From Bacteroidales bacterium UBA5342 (GTDB lineage: Bacteria; Bacteroidota; Bacteroidia; Bacteroidales; UBA5342), in assembly GCA_002408065.1 (NCBI GenBank), contig DHQI01000115.1, positions 6,941 to 70,940 on the forward strand: a stretch of DNA of 64,000 nucleotides. The letters are read 5' to 3'. Shown here piece after piece: positions 15,823 through 27,521 of the stretch; position 1 is the first letter of the stretch, and the number at the start of each line of letters is the position of its first letter. The notes under the pieces were generated by a model. That model was not told where the DNA came from and did no database searches. It saw only the letters and a list, made by a program, of their open reading frames with translations. Made by a program: the position numbers and the translations under genes.

Positions 15823-16707
15823 TTATCTCCTAAATCCCGACCCGATCACATCTGCAGCATTCAGGATGGTAATAAATACATCAGGGTCTATCTTCTTTGA
15901 TATATTAACGACTTTAAGCATACCTTTACGATCGAGTGCCGATATAATGATTTTCTTTTCATTATCAGGGTAAAACATACCACTGCCGTTAAGTAAGGAT
16001 CCGCCAAAATCGTTAGCCAGTACAGCTTTGCGGATCTCTTCGTGTTTGTCTGACATCACCAGAACCACTTTCTTAAGACTCATACCATTGAGGAAAATGT
16101 CGATGGTGCGGCTGATGGCAATAATGCCGATGACAGAATAAGCCGCTAGCTCTAAATCACGAAAAACAGTATAACCAAAGCCCAGAATAATACCGTCAAT
16201 CATAATCAGGCCACGACCTATAGAAAGGTTGAATTTTTTATGTAGCATAGCAGCAATGACGTCTGATCCGCCGGTAGTGCCTCCTGCTGTGATAATAAGT
16301 GCTACGCCCAAGCCAATAAGAGCTCCGCCAAACAAGGCCGATACGAGTACGTCGGAGGTAACAATGGGCTCTGGATTAAGAAACATGATAGTGTCGATAA
16401 AAACTGAACTTAAAATTAAGGACAGTAAGGTTTTGATACCAAAACTGGCACCTACGACCCAGAATCCAAGTAGTAGCAAGGGTATATTGATGGCTAAAGA
16501 GATGGCTCCAATAGGAAAACCGGTCAACTGATTGATGGCTATGCTGAGGCCAAAAACACCACCCGGTACTAAATTGTGAGGGGCTATAAAGAAGGCTACG
16601 GCTATAGCCAGTAATGCCGAGCCAAAGATGATTAAGACATAATTTCTAAACCATAAACGGGAAAATAAACTTTCTACTTGTTCTTCACGTACTTTAAATT
16701 CTGTCAT
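15823..16707 (-). CDS. YitT family membrane protein (DUF161 + DUF2179)
   Basis: A 294-residue protein. Five or six hydrophobic helices span residues 25-205, with the family motifs FIAPHNLVPGGVFGLSIAINQLTGFPIG and TAGGTTGGSDVIAAMLHKKF. The C-terminal soluble DUF2179 domain (about 215-294) contains SDKHEEIRKAVL, KIIISALDRKGML and DPDVFITILNAADVIG. The transport substrate and physiological role of YitT proteins are unknown. Single-gene transcription is likely: there is a terminator-like hairpin downstream and no tight neighbour. Confidence 0.92.
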   Translation of the reverse strand: MTEFKVREEQVESLFSRLWFRNYVLIIFGSALLAIAVAFFIAPHNLVPGGVFGLSIAINQLTGFPIGAISLAINIPLLLLGFWVVGASFGIKTLLSLILSSVFIDTIMFLNPEPIVTSDVLVSALFGGALIGLGVALIITAGGTTGGSDVIAAMLHKKFNLSIGRGLIMIDGIILGFGYTVFRDLELAAYSVIGIIAISRTIDIFLNGMSLKKVVLVMSDKHEEIRKAVLANDFGGSLLNGSGMFYPDNEKKIIISALDRKGMLKVVNISKKIDPDVFITILNAADVIGSGFRR

Positions 16708-16936
16708 GTATGTACTTTTTTTGAGTACGCAAAATTAGAGATAAATTGTCAGAGAAAAGAATCGCGAGACATTGCATTTAGAGCAACTGCATTTGTCAAG
16801 ATATGAATGCAGTATGGCGCAGATAAGAATGCTTCAATCAGGTATTATTTTTTAATTAGAAATAAACCAATTGTAGGAGAGTTGGTTGAATTGAGCCTCA
16901 AATGAGGGATTGTATTATACCCAAAATTAGGAAATA

Positions 16937-16972
16937 AAAAAGGACAATTCCCTATCTATTAGGATCCTTTTT
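16937..16972 (-). terminator. Terminator of the ZIP transporter gene
   Basis: AAAAAGGA (16937-16944) and TCCTTTTT (16965-16972) form an 8-bp stem with a 20-nt loop, 25 nt beyond the ZIP stop codon. The stem arms supply the U-tail on the - strand. Confidence 0.55.
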
Positions 16973-16996
16973 CAGTTTGCTACTCTAGGGATGGCA

Positions 16997-17701
16997 TTAA
17001 ATTACTTTTTCTCCAATAATACCTACGAGAAAACCCAGAGTAGCCCATAGTGGCGTGCCGAATGAGTGTGCCAGCTTGCTTTCCGGGATGATATCCTGAA
17101 AAAGCAGGTATAGAATACCGCCACCAGCAAACACCATTAAGTGCGCTGTAATAATTTCACTATCAGTAAGGAAAAATTTACCTAGTAAAGCTCCAATGAT
17201 ACCAAAAAAGCTGAGAAAGAAGAAAATAATAAGGATGTTACGGGCTTTAAAACCGCTTGTTATTAAGTCACGGTAGGCATTAAAGGCTTCAGGCAGATTT
17301 TGTAAGCCGATAAAGACTGAGAGTAAGATAGCCGTTTGGTGGTGAGATACAAACATAGCTCCCAGAGCTATGGATTCCGGCACAAAGTCGAGCATCATAG
17401 CTAGTAGAGTTCCCATTTTACCTCCTTTGACGCTGAGGTAACGACTAACAAACATAAAGGAGAGAGCGCCCAGTATAAATGAAATTGACATTGGAACAGC
17501 GTTAAGTACTTCAAGACCGTGAGGAACCAATACCAAGGCTAAAGCTGACAAGATAATGCCGGCACCAAAGGATTCCATGCCGTGAATGATTTGTAAGTTT
17601 TTGAAACCATCACGGGCATGTTTGCAGTAGAGCTTGGCTATGAGTCCTCCGATAAAGACCGTAATTCCGGCTACTCCTGAAAAAATAAGTAACTCTTTCA
17701 T
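16997..17701 (-). CDS. ZIP family divalent metal transporter
   Basis: A 234-residue inner-membrane protein with about eight helices. The metal-site helices are visible: HGMESFGAGIILSALALVLVPHG in the first half, DFVPESIALGAMF and GLQNLPEAFNAYRDL in the middle (the N-L-P-E-A motif corresponds to the HNxPEG-like M4/M5 site of ZIP proteins), and DIIPESKLAHSFG near the C terminus. ZIP proteins import zinc, iron or manganese. The histidine of the M4 site is replaced (QNLPEA instead of HNxPEG), so the metal is uncertain. Confidence 0.88.
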   Translation of the reverse strand: MKELLIFSGVAGITVFIGGLIAKLYCKHARDGFKNLQIIHGMESFGAGIILSALALVLVPHGLEVLNAVPMSISFILGALSFMFVSRYLSVKGGKMGTLLAMMLDFVPESIALGAMFVSHHQTAILLSVFIGLQNLPEAFNAYRDLITSGFKARNILIIFFFLSFFGIIGALLGKFFLTDSEIITAHLMVFAGGGILYLLFQDIIPESKLAHSFGTPLWATLGFLVGIIGEKVI

Positions 17702-17740
17702 CTGATTGTTTGTGAAAATATTAAGGGTGCAATATTAAGA

Positions 17741-17777
17741 AAAAAGGTTCTCTTGTAAAAAACAGGAGAACCTTTTT
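17741..17777 (-). terminator. Rho-independent terminator of the beta-galactosidase gene
   Basis: AAAAAGGTTCTC (17741-17752) and GAGAACCTTTTT (17766-17777) form a perfect 12-bp stem with a 13-nt loop. It lies 22 nt beyond the GH2 stop codon and closes the left end of the PUL. Confidence 0.85.
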
Positions 17778-17799
17778 GTAACTGTAATGCTTAAATATT

Positions 17800-20919
<3,120 letters not shown>

Positions 20920-21017
20920 TTAGTTTTGGATGCATTTCTTTTCAATCACAAAGAACGCTATTATTGGCTATAAATAGTATCATTATTTTGTCAAATAATA
21001 GGACAAATTCTGTCAAA

Positions 21018-21057
21018 AGAGCTCAGAGTGGTCATTAATCCCACTACTTAGAGCTCT
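21018..21057 (-). terminator. Terminator overlapping the sulfatase stop codon
   Basis: AGAGCTC (21018-21024) pairs with GAGCTCT (21051-21057), and AGTGG with CCACT inside. On the - strand the stem is followed by TTTTGAC. It overlaps the last sulfatase codons and separates that gene from the downstream GH2 gene. Confidence 0.65.
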
Positions 21058-22441
21058 GTTGCATTCTGAATCGTTTTAGTTCTCCAGGATTTCTCACCTT
21101 CGGAAAAGTATTGTTATAGTAGTCTTCGTGAATCATCCAGGTGATGGTGTCCCATAAGTGTCCTTCGGACCAGAGGGCTTGCATTTTATCATTTTCCCAT
21201 GATTCTAATGCCGTTTTTAACGCTTCGAACCCTTCCGGATCTTCATTTTGCAAGTCGTGGTCTTCAGCCAGATTCTCTTCAAGATTGTACATGCGGTAAC
21301 CGAGTTTTTCCACACGAATGAGTTTATTGTCGCCTACACGGGCTGCTGCCATCTGGTCTTTGCGCCAGAATAATTGTGCATGCGGGTCGCCCGTTTTTTC
21401 GCCTTTCAGATAGGGGATCAGGTTAACACCATCGCTAGGCTTTTCGGGATTAAAATTCGGAATACCTGCGGCATTAATGCTGGTGGCAAAGATGTCGAGC
21501 GATGAACTGAGCCCATCAAAATGTCCGCTGCCGAAAGCCTCAGGGTAAGTGGCAAAAAAGGCTACGCGGTGTCCTCCTTCAAACTTATTGCCTTTAAATC
21601 CTTTTAGTGGCAGGTTAGAGGATTGGTTGTTGTGAGCACCACCATTATCACTTAAGAAAAAGATAAGGGTATTATCATAAATATTTTCCTCTTTTAGCTT
21701 GTCAGTGATTTTTCCTACAGCACGGTCTAGTGCCCAGGTCATAGCTGCCAATTGCTGGCGGGGATGTCCTTCGAATAAGGCTAAATCTTCCTCAGTAGCG
21801 TGCATAGGCGTATGTACAGCATTAGGCGCCCAATAAATGAAAAATGGACTCTCCTTGTTGCTATCAATGAAATTTACACATTTTTCACCTAAAGCATCGG
21901 TCAAATAGCCTTCAAAAGTAGCGTGTGTTTTATTCTCACGGATGCTGTGCGAATGGCCGGGTTTGTCAATTTGGGGGTCAGGAAAATAACTACGCCCTCC
22001 GGAATGAAAACCCCAGAAATAGTCGAAGCCACGGTCGTTGGGTTGATAACCTTCTTCGCCTCCCAGGTGCCATTTACCAAAAGCGGCAGTGGCATATCCG
22101 GCTGATTTCATCGCATCGCCAATGGTTTTTTCGTTGAGGTCTATACCTTCGTGTCCGTTGGGGTTACATTCAAAACCAAAGCGCTGCTGATAACGCCCGG
22201 TGATAAGGCCGGCACGTGAGGGACCACATACAGTAGCGGATACATGAGCGTCCGAAAAGACCACTCCGTCAGCCGCCAGTTTATCAATATTAGGTGTTTT
22301 CAAGTCTTCGCAGCCTGCAAAGCCAAAGTCGGCATACCCGGCATCGTCTACCAGTAGTACGATGATGTTAGGCTTTTCTTCTTCGCTTTTGCAAGAGAAT
22401 AATAATGTTGCCGCTAGGAGGTATAGAATGATGTTTTTCAT
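21044..22441 (-). CDS. Sulfatase (arylsulfatase-like, S1 family), lipoprotein
   Basis: A periplasmic or outer-membrane lipoprotein of 465 residues from the preferred start at 22441; a start 7 codons upstream (22462) is possible but spoils the signal peptide. The signal MKNIILYLLAATLLFSC is a type II lipobox. The core begins PNIIVLLVDDAGYADFG (Asp-Asp metal ligands). The sulfatase signature VCGPSRAGLITG carries Cys72, to be converted to formylglycine in the C-x-P-S-R motif. FGKWHLGG, NAVHTPMH and FFLSDNGGAHN complete the active site. It belongs to the PUL and would desulfate the target polysaccharide. The maturase gene (anSME) is not in the window. Confidence 0.93.
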   Translation of the reverse strand: MKNIILYLLAATLLFSCKSEEEKPNIIVLLVDDAGYADFGFAGCEDLKTPNIDKLAADGVVFSDAHVSATVCGPSRAGLITGRYQQRFGFECNPNGHEGIDLNEKTIGDAMKSAGYATAAFGKWHLGGEEGYQPNDRGFDYFWGFHSGGRSYFPDPQIDKPGHSHSIRENKTHATFEGYLTDALGEKCVNFIDSNKESPFFIYWAPNAVHTPMHATEEDLALFEGHPRQQLAAMTWALDRAVGKITDKLKEENIYDNTLIFFLSDNGGAHNNQSSNLPLKGFKGNKFEGGHRVAFFATYPEAFGSGHFDGLSSSLDIFATSINAAGIPNFNPEKPSDGVNLIPYLKGEKTGDPHAQLFWRKDQMAAARVGDNKLIRVEKLGYRMYNLEENLAEDHDLQNEDPEGFEALKTALESWENDKMQALWSEGHLWDTITWMIHEDYYNNTFPKVRNPGELKRFRMQQSSK

Positions 22442-22544
22442 AGAATAATAATTTTGTTGCAAAACTAGGTGGAGTCGTTTTAGTGTTATGTTAAAATCTA
22501 TTCAAATAATAGTGATATATTTGTAAAGTTTACAAAGTCTGAGC

Positions 22545-24110
22545 TTAATAAATAATGACTTTATGTATTTCGGTATATTGCGTAGATTGTTTGGTGTAGA
22601 CCAGGTAACTACCAGGAGTTAAGTTTGATATGTTTATGTCTGTGTGTTGTTGGTAAATGTTCTTAGCTGATTTTACCAATTGACCATTGTTGTTATAAAT
22701 AGCGTATGATAGGATATCTCTTTTACTACTTAAGGTGAAATTGTCTGAGGCCGGATTAGGGAAAATGGTTGACATAATCAATGGTTTTTCTTTTGTGCTT
22801 GCTGTGGAATTACTTTTTACACTCACCTCATCGATGTAAGCAATGTTCCAGTTTTTACTTAATTTAAGGTTTATTTCATTTATGTTTTGCGGAACAGAAA
22901 AAACACCACTGCTGGTGGTGTTGGTATTGGACTGTATTGTGAAGGTTTTTAGTGTCGTATTATCGGCAATGATCTCTGCTTTTAGTGTCGCTACTCCTTT
23001 ACCGTCTCTGTTGTTATCGGCACTACCACTTTCGCCGTGGGAGTTTTGTATGCGACCTGAAAAAGCGAAGCTGTACTCGCGTTCTTCATCTACGGTTATG
23101 CTTTGTGATATAGCGCGGCTTTGTCCTGCTCCGGGCATACGGCAGCACTGACTTTCATTTACCGGATATGTCGATTCGTTATAAAAAACGTCAGAGTAGT
23201 TATCGGCGCTAATCCAGTCGCTATTGGAACTGTCTTCAAAATCACCGTTTTTTACCAATTCATCAGAGTCATCAGTTTTTTCTTCAAATGTCCATACGCG
23301 TATATAGTCGACGTGGGCTTCGGTTAGGTAACCAATATCGGCACTGGTAAAATGATCGCCACTGAAACCAAAGCTGGCGCCGTCCGAAAGCCAGAGGTAT
23401 TCATCGGCATGCACCAGCCATTTGGCATCGTTGTAGGTTACTTTTAACTCACCGTCGTAATAGATTTTCAGAAAGTCTTTGGTCCAGTACAAACTAAAGG
23501 TGTGAAAACCTTCGTGTATACCAGGTGTCGTGTATTTTTTAGTATTAGCTTGGTGACTGTCACTGTACCCATCGATGTGGAGCACCGATTTGGTGTAGTC
23601 TTCGAGCCAAGCCGATTCAAAAACGTCAATCTCGGCACCATCATTGGCTGTGCCGTCGATATTGCTCATTCCCTGTCCCTGTAGCCAGAATGCGGTGTGG
23701 GTGCCTTTGGCGGCTTCGGCAATTTTTATCCGTGCTTCAAAATAGCCATAAGTGGTTTCAAATTTATTACGCGAGTTGATGGAACCACAGTGCATAGTAT
23801 TGCTATTGTATTTGCTTACTTTCAATACCAGGTTGCCGTCTTTCACTTCTACATTGTCTGGGCGCCAAAACCAATTAGAGATACCTAAGCCAGGCCGAGA
23901 TGCTCTTGACTTGCTACTATTATCAATGGTCCATTTATCAGTGTTGACTTCCGTACTGTTAAATTCATCCGTAAAACTTAATGCTAGATTTTCGGTAATA
24001 TCACTGATAATTGGAGCCGCATTATCAGGTGTTTCGGGGTCTACCTGTGCAAAAGTTGTGGTAGTTAGTAATGGTAAAAGGATTAGTATGTATTTGAGTT
24101 GTTTTGTCAT
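22545..24110 (-). CDS. GH16 family endo-glycosidase with CBM-like module and T9SS sorting domain
   Basis: A 521-residue secreted enzyme. Signal peptide MTKQLKYILILLPLLTTTTFA; GH16 beta-jelly-roll domain at about residues 42-275 with the catalytic E-x-D-x-x-E motif in GAEIDVFESAW (Glu160 nucleophile, Asp162, Glu165 acid/base) and the usual GYFEARIKI and FHTFSLYW strands. A CBM-like module (about 283-435) opens LVKNGDFE and contains FSGRIQNSHGESGSAD. The T9SS type A domain follows (TIFPNPASDNFTL to the end). GH16 includes beta-1,3-glucanases, galactanases, agarases and carrageenases; the sequence alone does not decide. Neighbouring GH43_24 and GH2 enzymes favour a beta-1,3-galactan endo-hydrolase (inference). 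Confidence 0.88.
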   Translation of the reverse strand: MTKQLKYILILLPLLTTTTFAQVDPETPDNAAPIISDITENLALSFTDEFNSTEVNTDKWTIDNSSKSRASRPGLGISNWFWRPDNVEVKDGNLVLKVSKYNSNTMHCGSINSRNKFETTYGYFEARIKIAEAAKGTHTAFWLQGQGMSNIDGTANDGAEIDVFESAWLEDYTKSVLHIDGYSDSHQANTKKYTTPGIHEGFHTFSLYWTKDFLKIYYDGELKVTYNDAKWLVHADEYLWLSDGASFGFSGDHFTSADIGYLTEAHVDYIRVWTFEEKTDDSDELVKNGDFEDSSNSDWISADNYSDVFYNESTYPVNESQCCRMPGAGQSRAISQSITVDEEREYSFAFSGRIQNSHGESGSADNNRDGKGVATLKAEIIADNTTLKTFTIQSNTNTTSSGVFSVPQNINEINLKLSKNWNIAYIDEVSVKSNSTASTKEKPLIMSTIFPNPASDNFTLSSKRDILSYAIYNNNGQLVKSAKNIYQQHTDINISNLTPGSYLVYTKQSTQYTEIHKVIIY

Positions 24111-24163
24111 TTATTGGGGGGGGAGAATGTCCCTTGTTGATTTTTATGAAGATTGTATAGAGA

Positions 24164-24252
24164 AGGTATGCCCCCATTCGGGGTCGTACGTCTGAAGAAA
24201 GATGATCTTTCTACAGACGTCTGACTCCGGCTGGAGTCACACCTAAAGGCAT
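24164..24252. other. Multi-hairpin structured intergenic element in the PUL
   Basis: Between the GH16 gene and the two-module protein lies a stack of perfect palindromes: CCCC/GGGG (24172-24175 with 24180-24183), ACGTCTG/CAGACGT (24188-24194 with 24214-24220) enclosing AGAAAG/CTTTCT, and GACTCC/GGAGTC (24223-24228 with 24233-24238). An outer ATGCC/GGCAT pair closes the group. No ORF is inside. It lies in the 3' region of the gene ending at 24272 and could be an interspersed palindromic repeat, an RNA stabiliser or an attenuator. Confidence 0.6.
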
Positions 24253-24271
24253 GAAATGTATTGGAATATTA

Positions 24272-25510
24272 CTATTTAACCAATACTTTTTGAGTATAAA
24301 GGCTTCCGTTTACTGTAGCGCGTACAATGTAAATGCCTTTTTCATTGCAATTAATTGTGATTTCTTTAGCATTAGTTTGCGCACGCTTGATGAGTTTTCC
24401 GTCTATACTAAAGATAGCGTAATTAGAAATGGCTTCGTCTGCGACTAGCTTAACCGTACCTGTATATGGTGAATAGGCTTTAAGTCCATTTACTGTGGTG
24501 TTTGACTCTAAAGCAGTAACCGTAGTTTTTACTAATTCCATATCATCTACATAGGCTATGCCTTTGTCTTTATATACCTGAACTCTGATTTCTGTTATTC
24601 CAGCTGGTACCGTGTAGGTGTTCGACAAAGCGATATCAGTAGTCGATTGTGTCGAGAACAGTTCTGTCCAGTCGCCACTAGTGGTACCTGCTCTGATGCG
24701 GCCTTTTAGAAAGCCATCTGTTGCTTGGGCACTACCGCTAGCTCCTCCAGCTGCTCCTATGCGACCAGTACAACTCAATGCATATGTAGCACCAGCTTCT
24801 ACTTCTACATCATAGCTAAGATATGACCAAGCACTTACTCCAGTCATTCTGATGCATTTATCGCCATTTATTACATTGGCAGCATCACCTTCCAGAGCCA
24901 TATTTGAGCCAGTACCTATCCAACCTGCTGTGGCAAGATCAGCCAAGCTAGCCACTTCAAAATCGCTATTAGGCAACAAGCGGGTATCTTTTACTAAGAT
25001 CACATCATCAATATAAGCAATACCATTATTTTTGTCGATTACAATATTTACTGATGTTTCACCTGCAGGAACAACGTAAGAGCCCGTCACTGTCGTGTCA
25101 GTATTTGAGGTAATAGAGGCTACTGCCTGCCATTGGGGATCTGCATTGGCATTGAAAATAAATGCATTAAGTGTATGGTTGGTGTTTGCAGCACTACCAC
25201 TTGCGCCGACAGCATCCATGATGCGTCCGCTAAATGTTAAAAAATAAGTGGCCCCTGCTTCAACAGCTACTGTTTGATTAATTGAAACTTTAGTGGTTAC
25301 ACCAGTTAAACGAACACTCCTAGCATCACCAATAAAGTGAGTGGTCTCCTGGCGTATGTTGCTGGCATTTCCAGACCAGTTGGCGAATGTATGGCTATCA
25401 CCATCACCTTGCATCTCCATATCTCCATTTTGAACTAAATTAGTTTGAGCAAAGGCATTGAAGCCGATGGCTAACATCAAAATACTTAATAAAATGTTTC
25501 TTGTTTTCAT
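24272..25510 (-). CDS. Secreted protein with two CBM-like modules and T9SS sorting domain
   Basis: A 412-residue protein from the start at 25510; an upstream in-frame ATG at 25594 lies inside the preceding gene and is rejected because MKTRNILLSILMLAIGFNAFA is an ideal signal peptide. Two homologous modules follow: NLVQNGDMEMQ to IAYIDDVILVKD (about 23-175), and RLLPNSDFEVA to IAYVDDMELVKT (about 176-335). Both contain the shared motif GRI-x4-GASGSA. The C-terminal T9SS domain carries AISNYAIFSIDGKLIKRA and GIYIVRATVNG. No catalytic domain is present. It is probably a surface glycan-binding protein exported by T9SS; the ligand is presumably the PUL substrate (inference). Confidence 0.75.
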   Translation of the reverse strand: MKTRNILLSILMLAIGFNAFAQTNLVQNGDMEMQGDGDSHTFANWSGNASNIRQETTHFIGDARSVRLTGVTTKVSINQTVAVEAGATYFLTFSGRIMDAVGASGSAANTNHTLNAFIFNANADPQWQAVASITSNTDTTVTGSYVVPAGETSVNIVIDKNNGIAYIDDVILVKDTRLLPNSDFEVASLADLATAGWIGTGSNMALEGDAANVINGDKCIRMTGVSAWSYLSYDVEVEAGATYALSCTGRIGAAGGASGSAQATDGFLKGRIRAGTTSGDWTELFSTQSTTDIALSNTYTVPAGITEIRVQVYKDKGIAYVDDMELVKTTVTALESNTTVNGLKAYSPYTGTVKLVADEAISNYAIFSIDGKLIKRAQTNAKEITINCNEKGIYIVRATVNGSLYTQKVLVK

Positions 25511-25535
25511 GACTTTTGTTTTTTTAAGATGGTTA

Positions 25536-26315
25536 TTATTTAATGATGACTTTTTGAGTGCTGACCTGTCCATTTTCAGCTTGTACTTTAACAAGGTAAA
25601 TACCTTGCGAGAGAATGTTTTCTGAAACCGAAGTGCTATTCACTGACTTTTGAGCCATCATGCTACCGCTAATGCTGTAAATAGCATACGACTTAATCAT
25701 CTCAGGACTTTCTATGTTTATAGAATGATGGTTAGTGACAAAGATTTTTATCTTAGACGATGTCGATTCTTGTATATGGGTACTTTCTTTTTTGATGAAG
25801 CTAAGGTCATCAACCCAAGCAATCTTTTTGTTTTTCCATATCTGTACCTTTAGTTGAGTAATGCCGGCAGGTATAGTAAAATCTGCAGACAAGGTAGTAT
25901 CTACATTCGACTGTGTGGACATTAAGTCAACCCAATCTTTTGTACCTCCGGGTGCTACTCTGCCGTATAGTGTTCCAACCTTAGTAGTTGCACTACCCGA
26001 AGCACCCCACGCATCGTGAATGCGCCCTGTAAAAGTAAAGGTGTAAGTTTCACCTGCTTCAACATCTACGGTACGTGTCAGCCAAGAACCTGTGCCTGCA
26101 CCACTAAATCGGATACATTTTGCACCATTGATTACAGCATCCGCATTCATTTCCAGCTCATTGTTGGTTTTGGCGTCGACCCATCCTTCACTGACAATAG
26201 AGTCTTTCGTTTCAAAAATCTCAAAGTCGCCATTGGTGAGCAGGTTGTCGCCGGCATAAGCTGTAAAGCTCACAAGAGCTGTTAATACAAACGATAGTAA
26301 TGTTTTTGTTTTCAT
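25536..26315 (-). CDS. Secreted protein with one CBM-like module and T9SS sorting domain
   Basis: A 259-residue protein: signal peptide MKTKTLLSFVLTALVSFTAYA, a module from NLLTNGDFEIF to IAWVDDLSFIKKE (about 24-178) with FTGRIHDAWGASGSAT in its centre, and a T9SS tail (MIKSYAIYSISGSMMAQK ... GIYLVKVQAENGQVS). The module is a close relative of both modules of the next gene and of the C-terminal modules of the GH16 and GH128-like enzymes. No enzyme domain is present. It is probably a glycan-binding surface protein of the PUL. The next gene downstream starts 25 nt after this stop. Confidence 0.75.
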   Translation of the reverse strand: MKTKTLLSFVLTALVSFTAYAGDNLLTNGDFEIFETKDSIVSEGWVDAKTNNELEMNADAVINGAKCIRFSGAGTGSWLTRTVDVEAGETYTFTFTGRIHDAWGASGSATTKVGTLYGRVAPGGTKDWVDLMSTQSNVDTTLSADFTIPAGITQLKVQIWKNKKIAWVDDLSFIKKESTHIQESTSSKIKIFVTNHHSINIESPEMIKSYAIYSISGSMMAQKSVNSTSVSENILSQGIYLVKVQAENGQVSTQKVIIK

Positions 26316-26371
26316 AATAAAAAAAATTAGAGTTAATATTGATATTTATTTAAAGGCCTAAATAAACCTGA

Positions 26372-27439
26372 TTAATATATGCGATGCAGAAATACGCCTG
26401 AATCAGTTGGGACAACAGGCTCTATGGCCCCTTCCTTATCAAAAGTTAATCGATCAATACACACCTGACGTAGGAGTGTTTTTTCTGAATAAGGACGCTT
26501 AAGTCGATGATAAATAATATAGTCATTTCCGTCCTGTTGAAAAACAGCATGGTGTCCTGGTCCTAGAATCTCCTGTTCGTGATCCGATTTCAGAATTGGA
26601 CTATTAGGCCCTTCTTTGTCAAACGGACCCCATGGAGAATCAGCTATAACATAGCGCACCTTATAGGATTCGTCAATACATTTTCCATCAGAATACATCA
26701 AATAATAGCGCCCATTTCGCTTGATCATAAAGGGAGCTTCTATATAGTTAGGCGGCGTCACTTCCTTAGGCTGTGTTGCAAAGGTAAACATATCCTGTTC
26801 GAGTTCAACCATAAAGCATTTACCATTACCCCAGTTCTGTCCCGATCCCCAATAGAGATACACCTTGCCGTCATCATCGATGAAGGGTTCTGCATCGATA
26901 GAATTATAGCCTTTGGGTATCAAAGGACGTTGATCTTCAAATACATTATTCCATGGCCCGGTAGGGTGCTCCGCTACTCCACAATAGATCTCATTCCCTA
27001 CAGAAACATACATATAAAACTTGCCGTTTTTAGCCTGAATCATACCAGGAGCCCATACTGCAGATTTTGAACTACGCGGTGAACTGCAGGCCTGTTTAGT
27101 CGGCCAGTTCAGGGAGTGATCTTGCCACGTTACAAAATCCTCTGTTGATTTGCAGGCAAGCGTTTCTCCCCCCCAGGGATCACGTGTAACATACATATAA
27201 AAGCGACCATCATGAATAATAATGGAGGGATCCGCCAAATACTCTTCCAAGATTGGATTTGACACTTGAACTCCGCTTTTTGCCTTATTATCAGAGGGCT
27301 GAAAATCCAACGAAGTATTAGCAACAGACAATTCAGATGTTGAACAATTTATATTCTCAACTTTTATATTGTTTTCGGCATAAGCCGTAAAGCTTACAAC
27401 AGCTGCCATTACTAACAATCGTAATCTTTTAGTTTTCAT
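26372..27439 (-). CDS. GH43 family glycoside hydrolase
   Basis: A 355-residue secreted protein from the start at 27439; the longer frame to 27532 would overlap the upstream gene and lacks a signal at its N terminus. The signal MKTKRLRLLVMAAVVSFTAYA nearly repeats that of the gene at 25536. The five-bladed propeller has all three GH43 catalytic acids: the Asp base in LADPSIIIHDGRFYMY, the pKa-modulating Asp in SIDAEPFIDDDGKVYLYWG, and the Glu acid in YIEAPFMIKRNGRYYLMYS. A histidine near GPGHHAVFQQDG is also typical. GH43 enzymes act on arabinosides, xylosides or galactosides; the subfamily is not certain. An arabinogalactan-directed exo-enzyme fits its neighbours. Confidence 0.88.
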   Translation of the reverse strand: MKTKRLRLLVMAAVVSFTAYAENNIKVENINCSTSELSVANTSLDFQPSDNKAKSGVQVSNPILEEYLADPSIIIHDGRFYMYVTRDPWGGETLACKSTEDFVTWQDHSLNWPTKQACSSPRSSKSAVWAPGMIQAKNGKFYMYVSVGNEIYCGVAEHPTGPWNNVFEDQRPLIPKGYNSIDAEPFIDDDGKVYLYWGSGQNWGNGKCFMVELEQDMFTFATQPKEVTPPNYIEAPFMIKRNGRYYLMYSDGKCIDESYKVRYVIADSPWGPFDKEGPNSPILKSDHEQEILGPGHHAVFQQDGNDYIIYHRLKRPYSEKTLLRQVCIDRLTFDKEGAIEPVVPTDSGVFLHRIY

Positions 27440-27521
27440 TATGTTTAGTTTTTTAATTATGAATAATTGGCTAAAGCTATATGATGACAACTCTTCGCTA
27501 ATGCCCTCTTTTAGTGCTACT

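Noticed and set aside
23752..24195. 147-codon + strand frame opposite the GH16 start
   Set aside because: It is the complement of the GH16 coding region plus the structured spacer; the product is low-complexity Leu/Ser-rich.
24272..25594. Longer start (25594) for the two-module protein
   Set aside because: The added 28 residues overlap the end of the preceding gene and would bury a perfect signal peptide.
26579..27070. 163-codon + strand frame within the GH43 gene
   Set aside because: Long only because of codon bias on the opposite strand; the GH43 catalytic residues on the - strand are unambiguous.
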